This document shows, piece by piece, positions 1-7,891 of a stretch of DNA of 64,000 nucleotides (position 1 is the first letter of the stretch; the number at the start of each line of letters is the position of its first letter). The position numbers and the translations under genes were made by a program. The notes under the pieces are model-generated. The model ran no database searches, had not been told where the DNA came from, and saw nothing but the letters and a program-made list of their open reading frames with translations. The DNA comes from an uncultured Spirochaetales bacterium (GTDB lineage Bacteria > Spirochaetota > Spirochaetia > Sphaerochaetales > Sphaerochaetaceae), in contig CASENB010000018.1 of NCBI GenBank assembly GCA_949289305.1, positions 1 to 64,000 of the forward strand, written 5' to 3'.

Positions 1-214
1 AAGAGGGTGCATCATCAGGAGAGGCCTCGAGAAAAAGATGGACGTGGTCAGGCATGACCTCTATGGCTTTCAACGTCCAGCCGTACTCTGTGCAGGTCTG
101 TGCCAGTATCGTCTTTGTCTCCACCTCGACAGCACCTGTGAATATGGGATGCCTGTACTTTGTGCACAAGACGATGTGGTATTGGAGAGAGACTGAAGTG
201 TTATTATTTCTCAA
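1..214 (-). CDS. tnpA: IS200/IS605 Y1 transposase TnpA, N-terminal part, cut by window edge
   Basis: The minus strand reads QYHIVLCTKYRHPIF near the N-terminus and VMPDHVHLFLEASPDD near the window edge. DHVHLF is the HUH metal-binding motif of the single-strand transposase of IS200/IS605 elements; the catalytic Tyr would lie beyond position 1. A TTG at 214 is the likely start, since no ATG lies in frame close to the conserved region. It diverges from tnpB at 242, the IS605-type arrangement. It was missed by a simple ATG scan because it is partial. The family call is firm; the start codon is inferred. Confidence 0.85.
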   Translation of the reverse strand, partial: MRNNNTSVSLQYHIVLCTKYRHPIFTGAVEVETKTILAQTCTEYGWTLKAIEVMPDHVHLFLEASPDDAPS

Positions 215-241
215 ATTGCAAATGCATGTTAAAATTTGTAT

Positions 242-1486
242 ATGAGAAGGTCAATCACTGTTTTTCCAAAACTATCCGATAAGGAAGTCTCCGCAATAGT
301 AGAGACGAGGAAGCAGTATGCGAAGGCCTTCAATATGTCCGTAGACTGTCTCATCAGCAACAGCAGCACATCCAAGAGGTTCCTTCACAAGGTCCAGTAT
401 GAGAGGATCAAGGAAGAGTGTCCGACCCTTCCCACAGGACTCATACAGTGTGCCCGTGATGTCGCAGTGGAAGCAGTGAAGTCATGGAATGAGAAAAAGA
501 CCAGGCAGAAACAGAAGAATCCGAAGAAAGCAGAGAATATGAGAAGGCCTTCAATGAAGGAGAAGTGCACGATGCGCTATGATGTGCGCACTGTGACACT
601 GAGAGGAAGTCAGCTCACATTCAGCACCTGTGACAGGAGGATAAGGACAATAATATCAATCCCTGGGTTCTTCACTGAGCGCTATCCAGAGACAGAAGGA
701 TGGAAGCCGAAGGGAGCGAACATAGGCATAAACAGGAAAGGAAGGGTTTTCGTCAATCTCATCTACGAATGCCCTGATTGCAATATAGTTGAAAACGATG
801 GGAAGATAGTGGGCTTGGACAGGGGCGTCTACAATATTGTCACAACCTCTGATGGAACCCACTATGGAGCAAAGGATGTAAGGCGGGTGAAGAGGAAATA
901 CAATCACGTGCGTTCTGAGCTGCAGGAGAAAGGCACCCGCAGCGCCAGGAGGAGGCTCAAGGCCATCTCGGGCTGCGAGAAGAGGTTTGTTCATGACCAG
1001 AACCACTGCATTTCCAAGAAGCTTGCCAACACTGATAAGGATGTTTCCATATATGTCCTTGAAGATCTGTCATCCATGAACATGAAGAGGCTGAAGGGAA
1101 AGAGCAACAAGACCATGAGGAAGTGGCTTTCTGCATGGTCATACTCTGACCTTGAGTTCAAGATTGCCTACAAGTGCCAGAGGAACGGCATAAGGGTGGA
1201 GTTCGTGGATGCGCGCTACACGAGCCAGAAGTGCTCGGTATGCAAGACGATCGATAAGGCTTCGAGGAAAGGAAACAGATATATCTGCAGGCATTGCGGC
1301 AGCAATATGCACGCCGACACGAATGCCGCCATCAACATCCGCGACAACTACATTACTCGGATCCAGCAATCCGGGCAGGCTGCAGTCAATCAGCCGTATG
1401 GATGGGGTGCCACTGGTAAACCGGCAACGGAGCCTGTGGACAAAACGCTCACGTCCAAGCCTTCAGGCTTGTCCCAATGCCATTAA
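242..1486 (+). CDS. tnpB: TnpB, IS605-family RNA-guided nuclease
   Basis: A 414-aa OrfB/TnpB protein. From the ATG at 242, the RuvC-like acidic residues are all present: Asp193 in IVGLDRGVYNI, Glu274 in YVLEDLSS and Asp359 in HADTNAAINI. A four-Cys zinc ribbon (C331-x2-C334, C349-x2-C352) lies before the last motif. The family gives RNA-guided dsDNA cleavage at the empty donor site, using an omega-RNA that overlaps the gene's 3' end. A TTG at 236 is an alternative start, but a -10-like TAAAAT at 230-235 sits six bases before the ATG and there is no Shine-Dalgarno, so the ATG is preferred. All catalytic residues are intact, so the nuclease could be active. Confidence 0.9.
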   Translation: MRRSITVFPKLSDKEVSAIVETRKQYAKAFNMSVDCLISNSSTSKRFLHKVQYERIKEECPTLPTGLIQCARDVAVEAVKSWNEKKTRQKQKNPKKAENMRRPSMKEKCTMRYDVRTVTLRGSQLTFSTCDRRIRTIISIPGFFTERYPETEGWKPKGANIGINRKGRVFVNLIYECPDCNIVENDGKIVGLDRGVYNIVTTSDGTHYGAKDVRRVKRKYNHVRSELQEKGTRSARRRLKAISGCEKRFVHDQNHCISKKLANTDKDVSIYVLEDLSSMNMKRLKGKSNKTMRKWLSAWSYSDLEFKIAYKCQRNGIRVEFVDARYTSQKCSVCKTIDKASRKGNRYICRHCGSNMHADTNAAINIRDNYITRIQQSGQAAVNQPYGWGATGKPATEPVDKTLTSKPSGLSQCH

Positions 1487-1629
1487 GTTAAGGATACATT
1501 AATCAGACATTTTAATATGCAGGACAGAAAGCAAGCTTCAATTTGTATTTCTGTCTTTTTTTTTGACAAATTATTATATAAAAATAATATTATTATGATA
1601 TAATATAATTGGAGGTAATTTATTGTATC

Positions 1630-3048
1630 ATGAGTAAATATAAGAAAGATATGATAAAGGAGACTGTAACCAATTTCTGCAGTATTCCTGCAGATGAAAT
1701 CCGTGATACCTTTGTCAATCCAGATAAGGATTTCACCAGGGATAGAAAACTTCCATTATGTTTGTTGCTTAAAATCGGACTGCTGAATGCAGGAACCTGT
1801 ATCAACGAACAACTCCGCTTGTGCTGCGGTTTGGGGGATGACCGCCCTACAGCTTCCGGATTCATTCAGCAACGAGACAAGCTGACAGTAGAATCATATT
1901 CTGCATTATTCAGGATTCATGTGTCCTCATTGACTGGACACTCTTTATACAAGCAAAAATATATCGTTGTCGCAATTGATGGCTCTGATGTGAATATTCA
2001 TCCGAATAAGGATGATGTCAGCACATTATGCACGTCCATTGCCAAGAAATACCAGCAGAGAGCCGCAATGCAGCCAGTCAACATGTTGCATCTGAATGCT
2101 GCGGTAACTGTTCCAGACGGATTCTTCATTGATTATGAGATACAGGATCTGGCAGCAAAGAACGAGAGGACAGCTTGCGCGAATATGATGAGGAGGATTT
2201 CACGTGTCGATTATGGTGCGATGCCTATCATCACATGTGATAGGGGGTATGAATCATTCTATCTCATGATGCTTGCTGATTCTCTTGGCCTTAAATACTG
2301 CATAAGGGTCAAGGATGTGGATTCAGGCATTGGGATCGCCTCTCGATATGGTGATCTTAAAGAGGCTGATGGCTGTATAGATGCATATATAGACAAGAAA
2401 TACACATTCTGTTATTTCGTCGCGACAAGGCCAGATGAGTATCCTGACTTCATATACTGTCATAGCAACCATTACAACCCATTCATCCCGCCAACTCCTA
2501 ACAAAGCGAGAAAGGGAGGAGCCTCAAAGGGTAATTCACAACTTACCTATTACGGATTCACATACCGCCTTGTACGTTTTTCTATTGGAGACGGAGTTTT
2601 TGAGACACTGGTTACCAATCTTTCCCAAGAAGAATTCCCTCTTTCGGAAATGAAGCTGTTATACCATATGCGATGGGGAATAGAGACAGCTTTCAGGCAG
2701 CTGAAATATGATGATTGTGCTTCCTTTATGCACTCAAAGAAGAAAGCAGCTGCTGTAGGTGAAATTGTTTTTTCGATGATATTTCATAATCTATGTTCCA
2801 TTATACTGAAGTTCCTGGCGCTTCGTGTCGCACAAATTTGCATGAACCGCAAAAGAATATATCGTATAAGCTATTCTGATCTCACTGCTGTGGTCAGGTT
2901 TTATATCCACGGAAGAGATCCGACTTTGACTGAAAAGAAAATAGTCAGGGAACTCTTCTTGACCCTCCAACCAATCCGAAACGGCAGGGCGTTCATGAGA
3001 AACAAGAAACAGAATTTCTTTATTCCCTTTATCTACAGAGTAGCCTGA
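1630..3048 (+). CDS. IS4-family DDE transposase
   Basis: A 472-aa transposase counted from ATG 1630; a GGAGG at 1611-1615 lies 14 nt upstream, and an in-frame TTG at 1609 is the alternative. The catalytic triad is visible: Asp117 in VVAIDGSDV, Asp204 in IITCDRGYES and Glu352 inside YHMRWGIETAFRQLK. That last segment matches the Y-x2-R-x3-E-x6-K signature that defines the IS4 family, with the beta-strand insertion between the second Asp and the Glu. A TTGACA at 1563-1568 and AT-rich -10-like boxes precede it. Length and motifs are complete, so it may be active. Terminal inverted repeats could not be fixed by eye. Confidence 0.93.
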   Translation: MSKYKKDMIKETVTNFCSIPADEIRDTFVNPDKDFTRDRKLPLCLLLKIGLLNAGTCINEQLRLCCGLGDDRPTASGFIQQRDKLTVESYSALFRIHVSSLTGHSLYKQKYIVVAIDGSDVNIHPNKDDVSTLCTSIAKKYQQRAAMQPVNMLHLNAAVTVPDGFFIDYEIQDLAAKNERTACANMMRRISRVDYGAMPIITCDRGYESFYLMMLADSLGLKYCIRVKDVDSGIGIASRYGDLKEADGCIDAYIDKKYTFCYFVATRPDEYPDFIYCHSNHYNPFIPPTPNKARKGGASKGNSQLTYYGFTYRLVRFSIGDGVFETLVTNLSQEEFPLSEMKLLYHMRWGIETAFRQLKYDDCASFMHSKKKAAAVGEIVFSMIFHNLCSIILKFLALRVAQICMNRKRIYRISYSDLTAVVRFYIHGRDPTLTEKKIVRELFLTLQPIRNGRAFMRNKKQNFFIPFIYRVA

Positions 3049-3073
3049 CTTGTCATAAGTCTACACTTTTATA

Positions 3074-3164
3074 TTTCCCTTTAAAATACTTGCTCTAAGG
3101 GGAAAGGGGTTTTTTGTCTGACTCAAGCCTCATATATTTCTTTCTTTTCTTAATTTGAGTCAGA
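3074..3164 (+). terminator. Terminator-like hairpin and inverted repeat after the IS4 transposase
   Basis: TTTCCCTTT at 3074-3082 can pair with AAGGGGAAA at 3097-3105, followed by GGGG and six Ts, a terminator-like structure for the transposase. Directly after it lies a perfect 10-bp inverted repeat, TCTGACTCAA at 3117-3126 and TTGAGTCAGA at 3155-3164, spaced 28 nt. Its role is unknown; it may belong to the IS end. Confidence 0.5.
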
Positions 3165-3207
3165 AATGTTAAAACTTCGGCCAACTACCGTGGACAATTC
3201 CTCTTAA

Positions 3208-3260
3208 TGCTAATTAACTTAATGGCATTGGGCTTGTCCTGAAGGTCGTTGACGGTGTAT
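3208..3260 (-). repeat. Relic right end of a second IS605-type element
   Basis: TTAACTTAATGGCATTGGG at 3214-3232 is the exact reverse complement of 1473-1491 at the tnpB 3' end. It is followed by CCTGAAGG, as in the hairpin of the first copy, though the hairpin arms differ. No tnpB reading frame accompanies it, so it is a solo or decayed end in inverted orientation. The rest of the 3049-3328 gap shows no gene. Confidence 0.6.
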
Positions 3261-3328
3261 TTTGAGATTATTGTTTACTTACCTCCCCCCTGTTTTGTAA
3301 TATGTAAATTAAGAAAAGGAGAAGAAAA

Positions 3329-4030
3329 ATGCTTGCGAAAACCATCAGCTATGCGAAAGAGCTTTTAAAAGATGATTATGATTATTCAGGCTTTGAAATT
3401 GCAAGACTTATATATGATGAAATAGCAAAAGAAAACGTCGACACAGTAAAAGAAAAGAAGTTCGTAGATAAATTTTTCTTAGGTTTCAGCGATAGGCCTT
3501 CGGTAAAGAAAAATCCTTCTCCTAAGAACACGAATGACGGTGCTGTTGATTCTGCCGTCTATGCCATCTTAGGAGATGTTGATCCTTCTATGCTATCGCT
3601 TCTTCGCTTAAGTCATAGAGTGCTTATGGCTTCTGAAAGCATAATGGGTAATCTGCTGCTTGAATATATACATAAGACCGTAAGGCCTTATGGTTGGACG
3701 TGCTGTTGGGGGAACTGTCTTTATGGAATTGATCTTGCCGGCAGTGACGGACAAAAGGTTCATGTAAGAAATAAAAACACGACCGAAGTAAGTTTGAATG
3801 ATATAAACAGGGTCGGAGGATCTGTTTCTAAGTGGTTTAGGTTTAACGCAAGAAATGGAAAGCTGAAATGGGGAGAGCTTAATGAGATTATTAGGGAAGG
3901 AAATATTTTAAGCGAGGATGGCTTTAGGGATTTCGTATATGAAACTGTGAATAAAAATCCAGAATGTCTCTACACTGGGGAAGATGAGATAAATGCTTTA
4001 AAGACCGTTTATGATGAGGTTGTGAAATAA
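3329..4030 (+). CDS. SinI-like type II restriction endonuclease (tentative)
   Basis: A 233-aa soluble protein with a good Shine-Dalgarno (AAGGAG) before the ATG. Residues 95-185 have the layout I associate with the SinI-type restriction endonuclease family: an amphipathic stretch with SESIMGNLLLEYI, a GWTCCWG segment, then Asp135 and VHVRNKN (Lys149) resembling a PD-(D/E)XK strand pair, then KWFRFNARNGKLKW and LSEDGF. This match is from memory of the family, not from a search. No methyltransferase lies next to it; the following membrane peptidase gene starts one base after the stop, so the two are probably cotranscribed. If it cuts DNA, protection must come from elsewhere. A non-restriction nuclease is the alternative. 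Confidence 0.5.
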   Translation: MLAKTISYAKELLKDDYDYSGFEIARLIYDEIAKENVDTVKEKKFVDKFFLGFSDRPSVKKNPSPKNTNDGAVDSAVYAILGDVDPSMLSLLRLSHRVLMASESIMGNLLLEYIHKTVRPYGWTCCWGNCLYGIDLAGSDGQKVHVRNKNTTEVSLNDINRVGGSVSKWFRFNARNGKLKWGELNEIIREGNILSEDGFRDFVYETVNKNPECLYTGEDEINALKTVYDEVVK

Positions 4031-4031
4031 T

Positions 4032-5366
4032 ATGGCCTTTAAGTTTCCTTTCTTTGGCAGAAAAGATAAGAAAGAAAAAGAGAAAAAGGATGAAAAGCCT
4101 GTTTTTGCATTTGAAGAGAATTTAAGTCCTCTTTCTCTTGCAAACAAAGCATACTCTCATATTGAGAAGCTCTCAGATTTAACGGATAGATTCGCAGCAA
4201 GCAGTAAGGCAAGAATGGCTGCTAAGAACATAGCGGCGCTTTTTGAGAACTATTCAGAGGATGTAAGTTTTCATGAGTTTGACGCAGATCCCAAAGTGGC
4301 ATTCTTGTGGACTAAAATCTGTCCTATTCTGTTGATTATTTCTACTGTTTTTCTATTAGTTGGGCTTCCTTACTTAACATTTTTAATCAATGCAATTAAT
4401 TCGCTTATAATACTTTATGACTCAATTTTTGCACGTGGCATATTTTCTAGATTCATAAAGAAAGAAAAGGGTGAGAACGTAAGAACGACAATAAGGCCGG
4501 AAGGGAATGAAGAGAACATCGTAATAATATCATCTCACCATGATGCGGCTCTATTATATAATAGGAAAGATCATTTAAGGGATATATATCTTCCATTAGC
4601 AACGGTTATATACATAGCTGTTCTTTCTCTGTTTCTTATCCTTTACGAGGCTTTAAACAGCACTTTGTTCAGATTCAATTTTCCTTCTCTTTTTCCTTTT
4701 ATATTCATTGCAGTAGCAATTGCATTATCGATTGTTTCTTTTAAGCTATTTTCTGTCTTTTCAAATGAGATAAGCCCTGCTGTTGGGGATAATCTCTCTT
4801 CTGTCGGCGTCTCTATTGCCCTTGCTGAGTATTTTTCAAAGAGAAGACTTAAACATACGCGTGTTGATTTCATCTCCTTTGATGCAGAGGAGTGCGGATG
4901 CCAGGGATCAAGCGCGTACTACAAAGAAAATAAATATTCAGAAGAAACAGTTGTCATAAATCTTGACGGACTGTATAAAAGCGAAGATCTTGCTGTTTTA
5001 ACTTCTGATTTAAATGGGTTTGTAAGTCTTGATGAAAGCCTTTCTTCCGATTTAGTAAATATCGCTCTTGATATGGGATATAAGATAAAAAAGGGGAAAC
5101 TCACACTTTTTGCAGGTGCTACTGATGCCTCTTCTGCTGCTAAAAACGGCATTAGAGCAACTACTATTACAGCAATGGCTGGATGCGATACGCCTGCGCA
5201 TACAAAGGATGATACTATAGATAAGATAGATATTAAGACTCTAGAGGAAGTGATTGCCATAGTAATTAAATTCATCGAGTCGAAAGACAAAAAGAAAGAT
5301 GAGAGAAAAATAGAAAATGATAGTCTTTTAGATGCAAAGAAGTACAAAATAAGTCTATTAGATTAA
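4032..5366 (+). CDS. Membrane-bound M28-family (Zn) peptidase
   Basis: A 444-aa protein beginning with a Lys/Glu-rich cytoplasmic-type N-terminus. Predicted membrane segments lie near 95-132, 186-206 and 218-243. The metal ligands of family M28 can be read in order: His170-x-x style SSHHDAALL with Asp171, Asp253 in VGDNLSSVG, Glu286/Glu287 in FDAEECGCQGS, Asp312 in INLDGLY and His390 in PAHTKDD. A transmembrane hairpin therefore separates the first ligand pair from the rest, which is unusual. It starts one base after the nuclease-like gene. The substrate is unknown; aminopeptidase activity is inferred from the family. The tail 405-444 is charged and Lys-rich. Confidence 0.75.
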   Translation: MAFKFPFFGRKDKKEKEKKDEKPVFAFEENLSPLSLANKAYSHIEKLSDLTDRFAASSKARMAAKNIAALFENYSEDVSFHEFDADPKVAFLWTKICPILLIISTVFLLVGLPYLTFLINAINSLIILYDSIFARGIFSRFIKKEKGENVRTTIRPEGNEENIVIISSHHDAALLYNRKDHLRDIYLPLATVIYIAVLSLFLILYEALNSTLFRFNFPSLFPFIFIAVAIALSIVSFKLFSVFSNEISPAVGDNLSSVGVSIALAEYFSKRRLKHTRVDFISFDAEECGCQGSSAYYKENKYSEETVVINLDGLYKSEDLAVLTSDLNGFVSLDESLSSDLVNIALDMGYKIKKGKLTLFAGATDASSAAKNGIRATTITAMAGCDTPAHTKDDTIDKIDIKTLEEVIAIVIKFIESKDKKKDERKIENDSLLDAKKYKISLLD

Positions 5367-5957
5367 TTATAGATATTCATATGAGAGGTATGGGTCATCA
5401 TTTTGCAAGTCTTTTATGAGAGAATCCGCCTTATCTTCATCCACGGTTAGCACGATCTTAACATCAGTTGAAAAGTCTTCATCTGTAATTAATGCCGAAT
5501 GTTTTTCTGCTGTTCTTTTTATCTTTGTGTAATAGCTATATGCGAACGTAAGCGCAATTTTCTTCTTTTCTTTCAGTTCCTCTGTTTTTACGCATTCAAG
5601 GACGGTTTTAACGGAATCCCCATATGCTTTTACAAGACCGCCTGTTCCTAGAAGAGTTCCTCCAAAATAGCGTACGATGCAAACTGTTATGTTTGTAATG
5701 CCAGAACCTTTTAAAACCTCGAGAGCGGGGCGGCCAGCAGTGTTTTTAGGCTCCCTGTCATCTGAAGAAGAGTAGAGCGTTCCGCTTTTTCCGACTACGG
5801 CGGCATGGACTACGTGAGTTGCTTTCATATGCTCAGCCCTTACTGCCTTTACATGTTCTTTCACCTCTTCGAGCGTTGCAGTCGGTATTGCGATTGCTAT
5901 AAACCTCGATTTCTTTATCTCTATCTCTGATTCTGCTCTTTGAATAAGTTCTTTCAT
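5367..5957 (-). CDS. YigZ/IMPACT family protein
   Basis: A 196-aa protein from ATG 5957, which overlaps the stop of the aldo/keto reductase gene as ATGA. The N-terminal half carries the UPF0029 signature: KKSRFIAIA, then SSSDDREPKNTAGRPALEVL and VRYFGGTLLGTGGLVKAYGD. The C-terminal domain (about 130-196) matches the DUF1949 position. YigZ and IMPACT proteins are linked to ribosome or Gcn2-related stress, but the biochemical role is not settled. It is the last gene of a minus-strand operon NUDIX - aldo/keto reductase - yigZ. An upstream in-frame start at 5981 is less likely because of the ATGA coupling. Confidence 0.88.
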   Translation of the reverse strand: MKELIQRAESEIEIKKSRFIAIAIPTATLEEVKEHVKAVRAEHMKATHVVHAAVVGKSGTLYSSSDDREPKNTAGRPALEVLKGSGITNITVCIVRYFGGTLLGTGGLVKAYGDSVKTVLECVKTEELKEKKKIALTFAYSYYTKIKRTAEKHSALITDEDFSTDVKIVLTVDEDKADSLIKDLQNDDPYLSYEYL

Positions 5958-6838
5958 AACGCCGCATCCTGACCTTTCCAATTATGACAGAATATGTTGT
6001 CGCTAGAAAAGCCTTTTGAGAGTTTTACAGATTTCTCATATATGCTTAAATATTCTTCCTCATTCAGTTCGCATATATTCAAATCCGTAAGGTGTTCTTT
6101 TTTTCTAGCACCGATTATAATTCTTTCTGGATTATCGTATGCGGCGAAAGATAGAAGCGTCTCTTTTGGGCTTATGCCTTTCTTTTCTGATATTTCTTTA
6201 ATCTTATCTTTTAAATCTAAAAAAGTGCCGTAATATGAACTTTGGTAGTAATAAAGTGTGTTTCTTCCGTCTTTTGGAACATCATCCCTAAGAAGGGATC
6301 CAAAAGAAAATATCCCATATTTAAGGACCTTTAAGCCTTTTGCGGGCATATTTATTAAAGTTGGGGAAGAGTAAATCTCGCAATATGAAAGCAGAAAATC
6401 CTTTTGTATTTTTTCTGTTATTTCTGGCGGGAAATTGCTTATGCCAATGCTTTCTGCTTTCCCTTCGTCTTTTAGTTTTTCCGCAGCTTTTAAAGCATCG
6501 TAAAGGCCCTTATCGCTTGGCCAATGGATGAGTATTGATTTTACTTTCTCGCACTTTAAAGCCCTAAGTTCTGCTTCAACTTTTTTGCCGAGTGTCTTAT
6601 ATGGCATAACCTTTATAAAGATTTCAACGCTATCTGTTTTAACGCCAATTTCTTTTAGCGCAGAATAAAGAAGATTTGTGTTGTGATAACTGAAGGCCGT
6701 ATCGAAAGATCTGATCCCTTTTTGATATGCGGCCTTAATTATGTTTTTTGCATCTCTTGGTTCTGTTTTGCTATGAAAGCCCTGGCTCTCGCCTAGGGCC
6801 CAGAGCCCCAAGCATAGCTTGTTATTCGGTTGCATCAT
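5954..6838 (-). CDS. Aldo/keto reductase family oxidoreductase
   Basis: A 294-aa TIM-barrel NAD(P)H-dependent reductase. The catalytic tetrad of the superfamily is visible: Asp46 and Tyr51 in SFDTAFSYHNT, Lys76 in FIKVMPY and His105 in ILIHWPSD. ESIGISNFPPE follows, as in the family. The C-terminal IIIGARKKEHL segment is the cofactor-binding end. The substrate cannot be read from the sequence. Its start overlaps the end of the NUDIX gene by 17 nt and its stop overlaps the yigZ start, so translation of all three is probably coupled. Confidence 0.9.
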   Translation of the reverse strand: MMQPNNKLCLGLWALGESQGFHSKTEPRDAKNIIKAAYQKGIRSFDTAFSYHNTNLLYSALKEIGVKTDSVEIFIKVMPYKTLGKKVEAELRALKCEKVKSILIHWPSDKGLYDALKAAEKLKDEGKAESIGISNFPPEITEKIQKDFLLSYCEIYSSPTLINMPAKGLKVLKYGIFSFGSLLRDDVPKDGRNTLYYYQSSYYGTFLDLKDKIKEISEKKGISPKETLLSFAAYDNPERIIIGARKKEHLTDLNICELNEEEYLSIYEKSVKLSKGFSSDNIFCHNWKGQDAAL

Positions 6839-7766
6839 CTTCGGAACTTATAAAATCGAGCTTATAGTCCAACATATTGTTATCGTTATCGAAAACGAAA
6901 TAGCCATCCACCTTGAGACCGCTGAGCATCTTATCAAGCCAGAGCCTATCGTCTTCCCACATTCTAGAGTAATCAAGATCGTTTAAATCGTACCAGCCAG
7001 GCTTTGCTTCATCACATTCTTTCAGTTCTCCTGAGAAAGTCTCTGTGTAGAATATATAGCCGACCATTGAAGTTCCTTCTTTGAACTGGAAGCGTAGCGT
7101 TCCTCTGTTTTCAAGGTTATCTACCCAAAGCCCTGTCTCCTCGTGCGTCTCTCTAATTGCGGCTTCAATACTGGTTTCTTCTAATTCAATATGGCCTCCA
7201 GGGCCGTTTAAATACCCTGTTCCCATTCCTCTTTTCTTCTCGATTAAAAGAATTTTTCCTGCTGCCTTGTCTACTACATAACAGAGCGTGCACTTCTCCT
7301 TTGCTTCCCAAAGATCCCAGTTGATATCATCAACTTTCTCTGCTTTTGCAAAATCTTCTTGAATTTCTTCTTCTGTTTTTGGTTTTTCAGGTTCTTTTTT
7401 TCTTTCAATCTCTGGATGTTTCTCATAGAAGCAATCTGTGCATAAATTCTCATCCATTCCCAGCCATTCATCAAATGTTAGCTTTTTCCCACATTCCTGG
7501 CATCTTCTTTTAAAAGGGAAACAAGACTTTCGGAAAATTACAAACAGTAATATTCCTACGACCAACGCGATATACTGGCTCCATACAGGAAGGCCTGTCG
7601 TAGCTGTGACTATAATTAAGATATAACAAGTAAGATAAAGGCATCCAAGAACGAGCACTGCCTTCTTTTTTTTGCTTCCATAAGGATATTTTCTCTGCTG
7701 CATATTAATTAGCAGTATCAATATCATGACCCATGTGAATGATTCATTGAAAAATTTTAGTAACAT
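6822..7766 (-). CDS. NUDIX hydrolase with N-terminal membrane segments and zinc ribbon
   Basis: A 314-aa three-part protein. Residues 1-75 hold hydrophobic helices (near 10-22, 36-56 and 58-78). Residues about 84-115 form a zinc-ribbon-like motif, CQECGKKLTFDE then LCTDCFYEKH. A NUDIX domain follows with the full box GHIELEETSIEAAIRETHEETG, read as G-x5-E-x7-REUXEEXGU. The closest NUDIX type appears to be MutT/MTH1-like, with oxidised nucleotides as a possible substrate; this is inference. No Shine-Dalgarno precedes the ATG; TTGCAA (7796-7801) and TAATCT (7773-7778, minus) with 17-bp spacing end six bases before it, implying a leaderless start. The membrane plus zinc-ribbon fusion is uncommon. 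Confidence 0.8.
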   Translation of the reverse strand: MLLKFFNESFTWVMILILLINMQQRKYPYGSKKKKAVLVLGCLYLTCYILIIVTATTGLPVWSQYIALVVGILLFVIFRKSCFPFKRRCQECGKKLTFDEWLGMDENLCTDCFYEKHPEIERKKEPEKPKTEEEIQEDFAKAEKVDDINWDLWEAKEKCTLCYVVDKAAGKILLIEKKRGMGTGYLNGPGGHIELEETSIEAAIRETHEETGLWVDNLENRGTLRFQFKEGTSMVGYIFYTETFSGELKECDEAKPGWYDLNDLDYSRMWEDDRLWLDKMLSGLKVDGYFVFDNDNNMLDYKLDFISSEDDATE

Positions 7767-7770
7767 GCAA

Positions 7771-7790
7771 ATAGATTATTAATAATCTAT
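7771..7790. promoter_or_regulatory. 20-bp perfect palindrome over the NUDIX promoter
   Basis: ATAGATTATTAATAATCTAT at 7771-7790 equals its own reverse complement. It covers the -10 box and part of the spacer of the minus-strand NUDIX promoter and ends four bases before its ATG, so a dimeric repressor site is plausible. A structural role in DNA is the alternative. Confidence 0.55.
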
Positions 7791-7843
7791 GAGAGTTGCA
7801 ACAGCAAAATCGGAATGAGCCCTAAGTAGTTCTTTTTTGTTTG

Positions 7844-7873
7844 TTGCCACCTTGTAAGATCTTAAGCTATTAT
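7844..7873 (+). promoter_or_regulatory. Promoter of deoC
   Basis: TTGCCA at 7844-7849 and TATTAT at 7868-7873 with an 18-bp spacer, followed by a GGAGGAG Shine-Dalgarno before the deoC ATG at 7892. Confidence 0.6.
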
Positions 7874-7891
7874 AGAAAGACGGAGGAGATA

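Larger units (their letters stand above)
1..1500. mobile_element. IS605-type insertion sequence, left part outside the window
   Basis: Divergent tnpA (1-214, minus) and tnpB (242-1486, plus) form an IS605-type element. The right end is near 1457-1500: it has a perfect hairpin AAGCCT-TC-AGGCTT at 1457-1470, then CCCAATGCCATTAAGTTAA at 1473-1491. The same 19 bases recur on the minus strand at 3214-3232, which supports this as the conserved right end and omega-RNA 3' region. The exact cleavage site is not determined. Confidence 0.75.

Noticed and set aside
656..1369. Minus-strand ORFs opposite tnpB
   Set aside because: Antisense shadows of a gene with clear motifs; no conserved sequence in them.
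1504..3190. Terminal inverted repeats of the IS4 element
   Set aside because: The best pairing I found (TTTTAA-AT near 1513 and 3170) matches only about half of 22 positions, too weak to set element ends.
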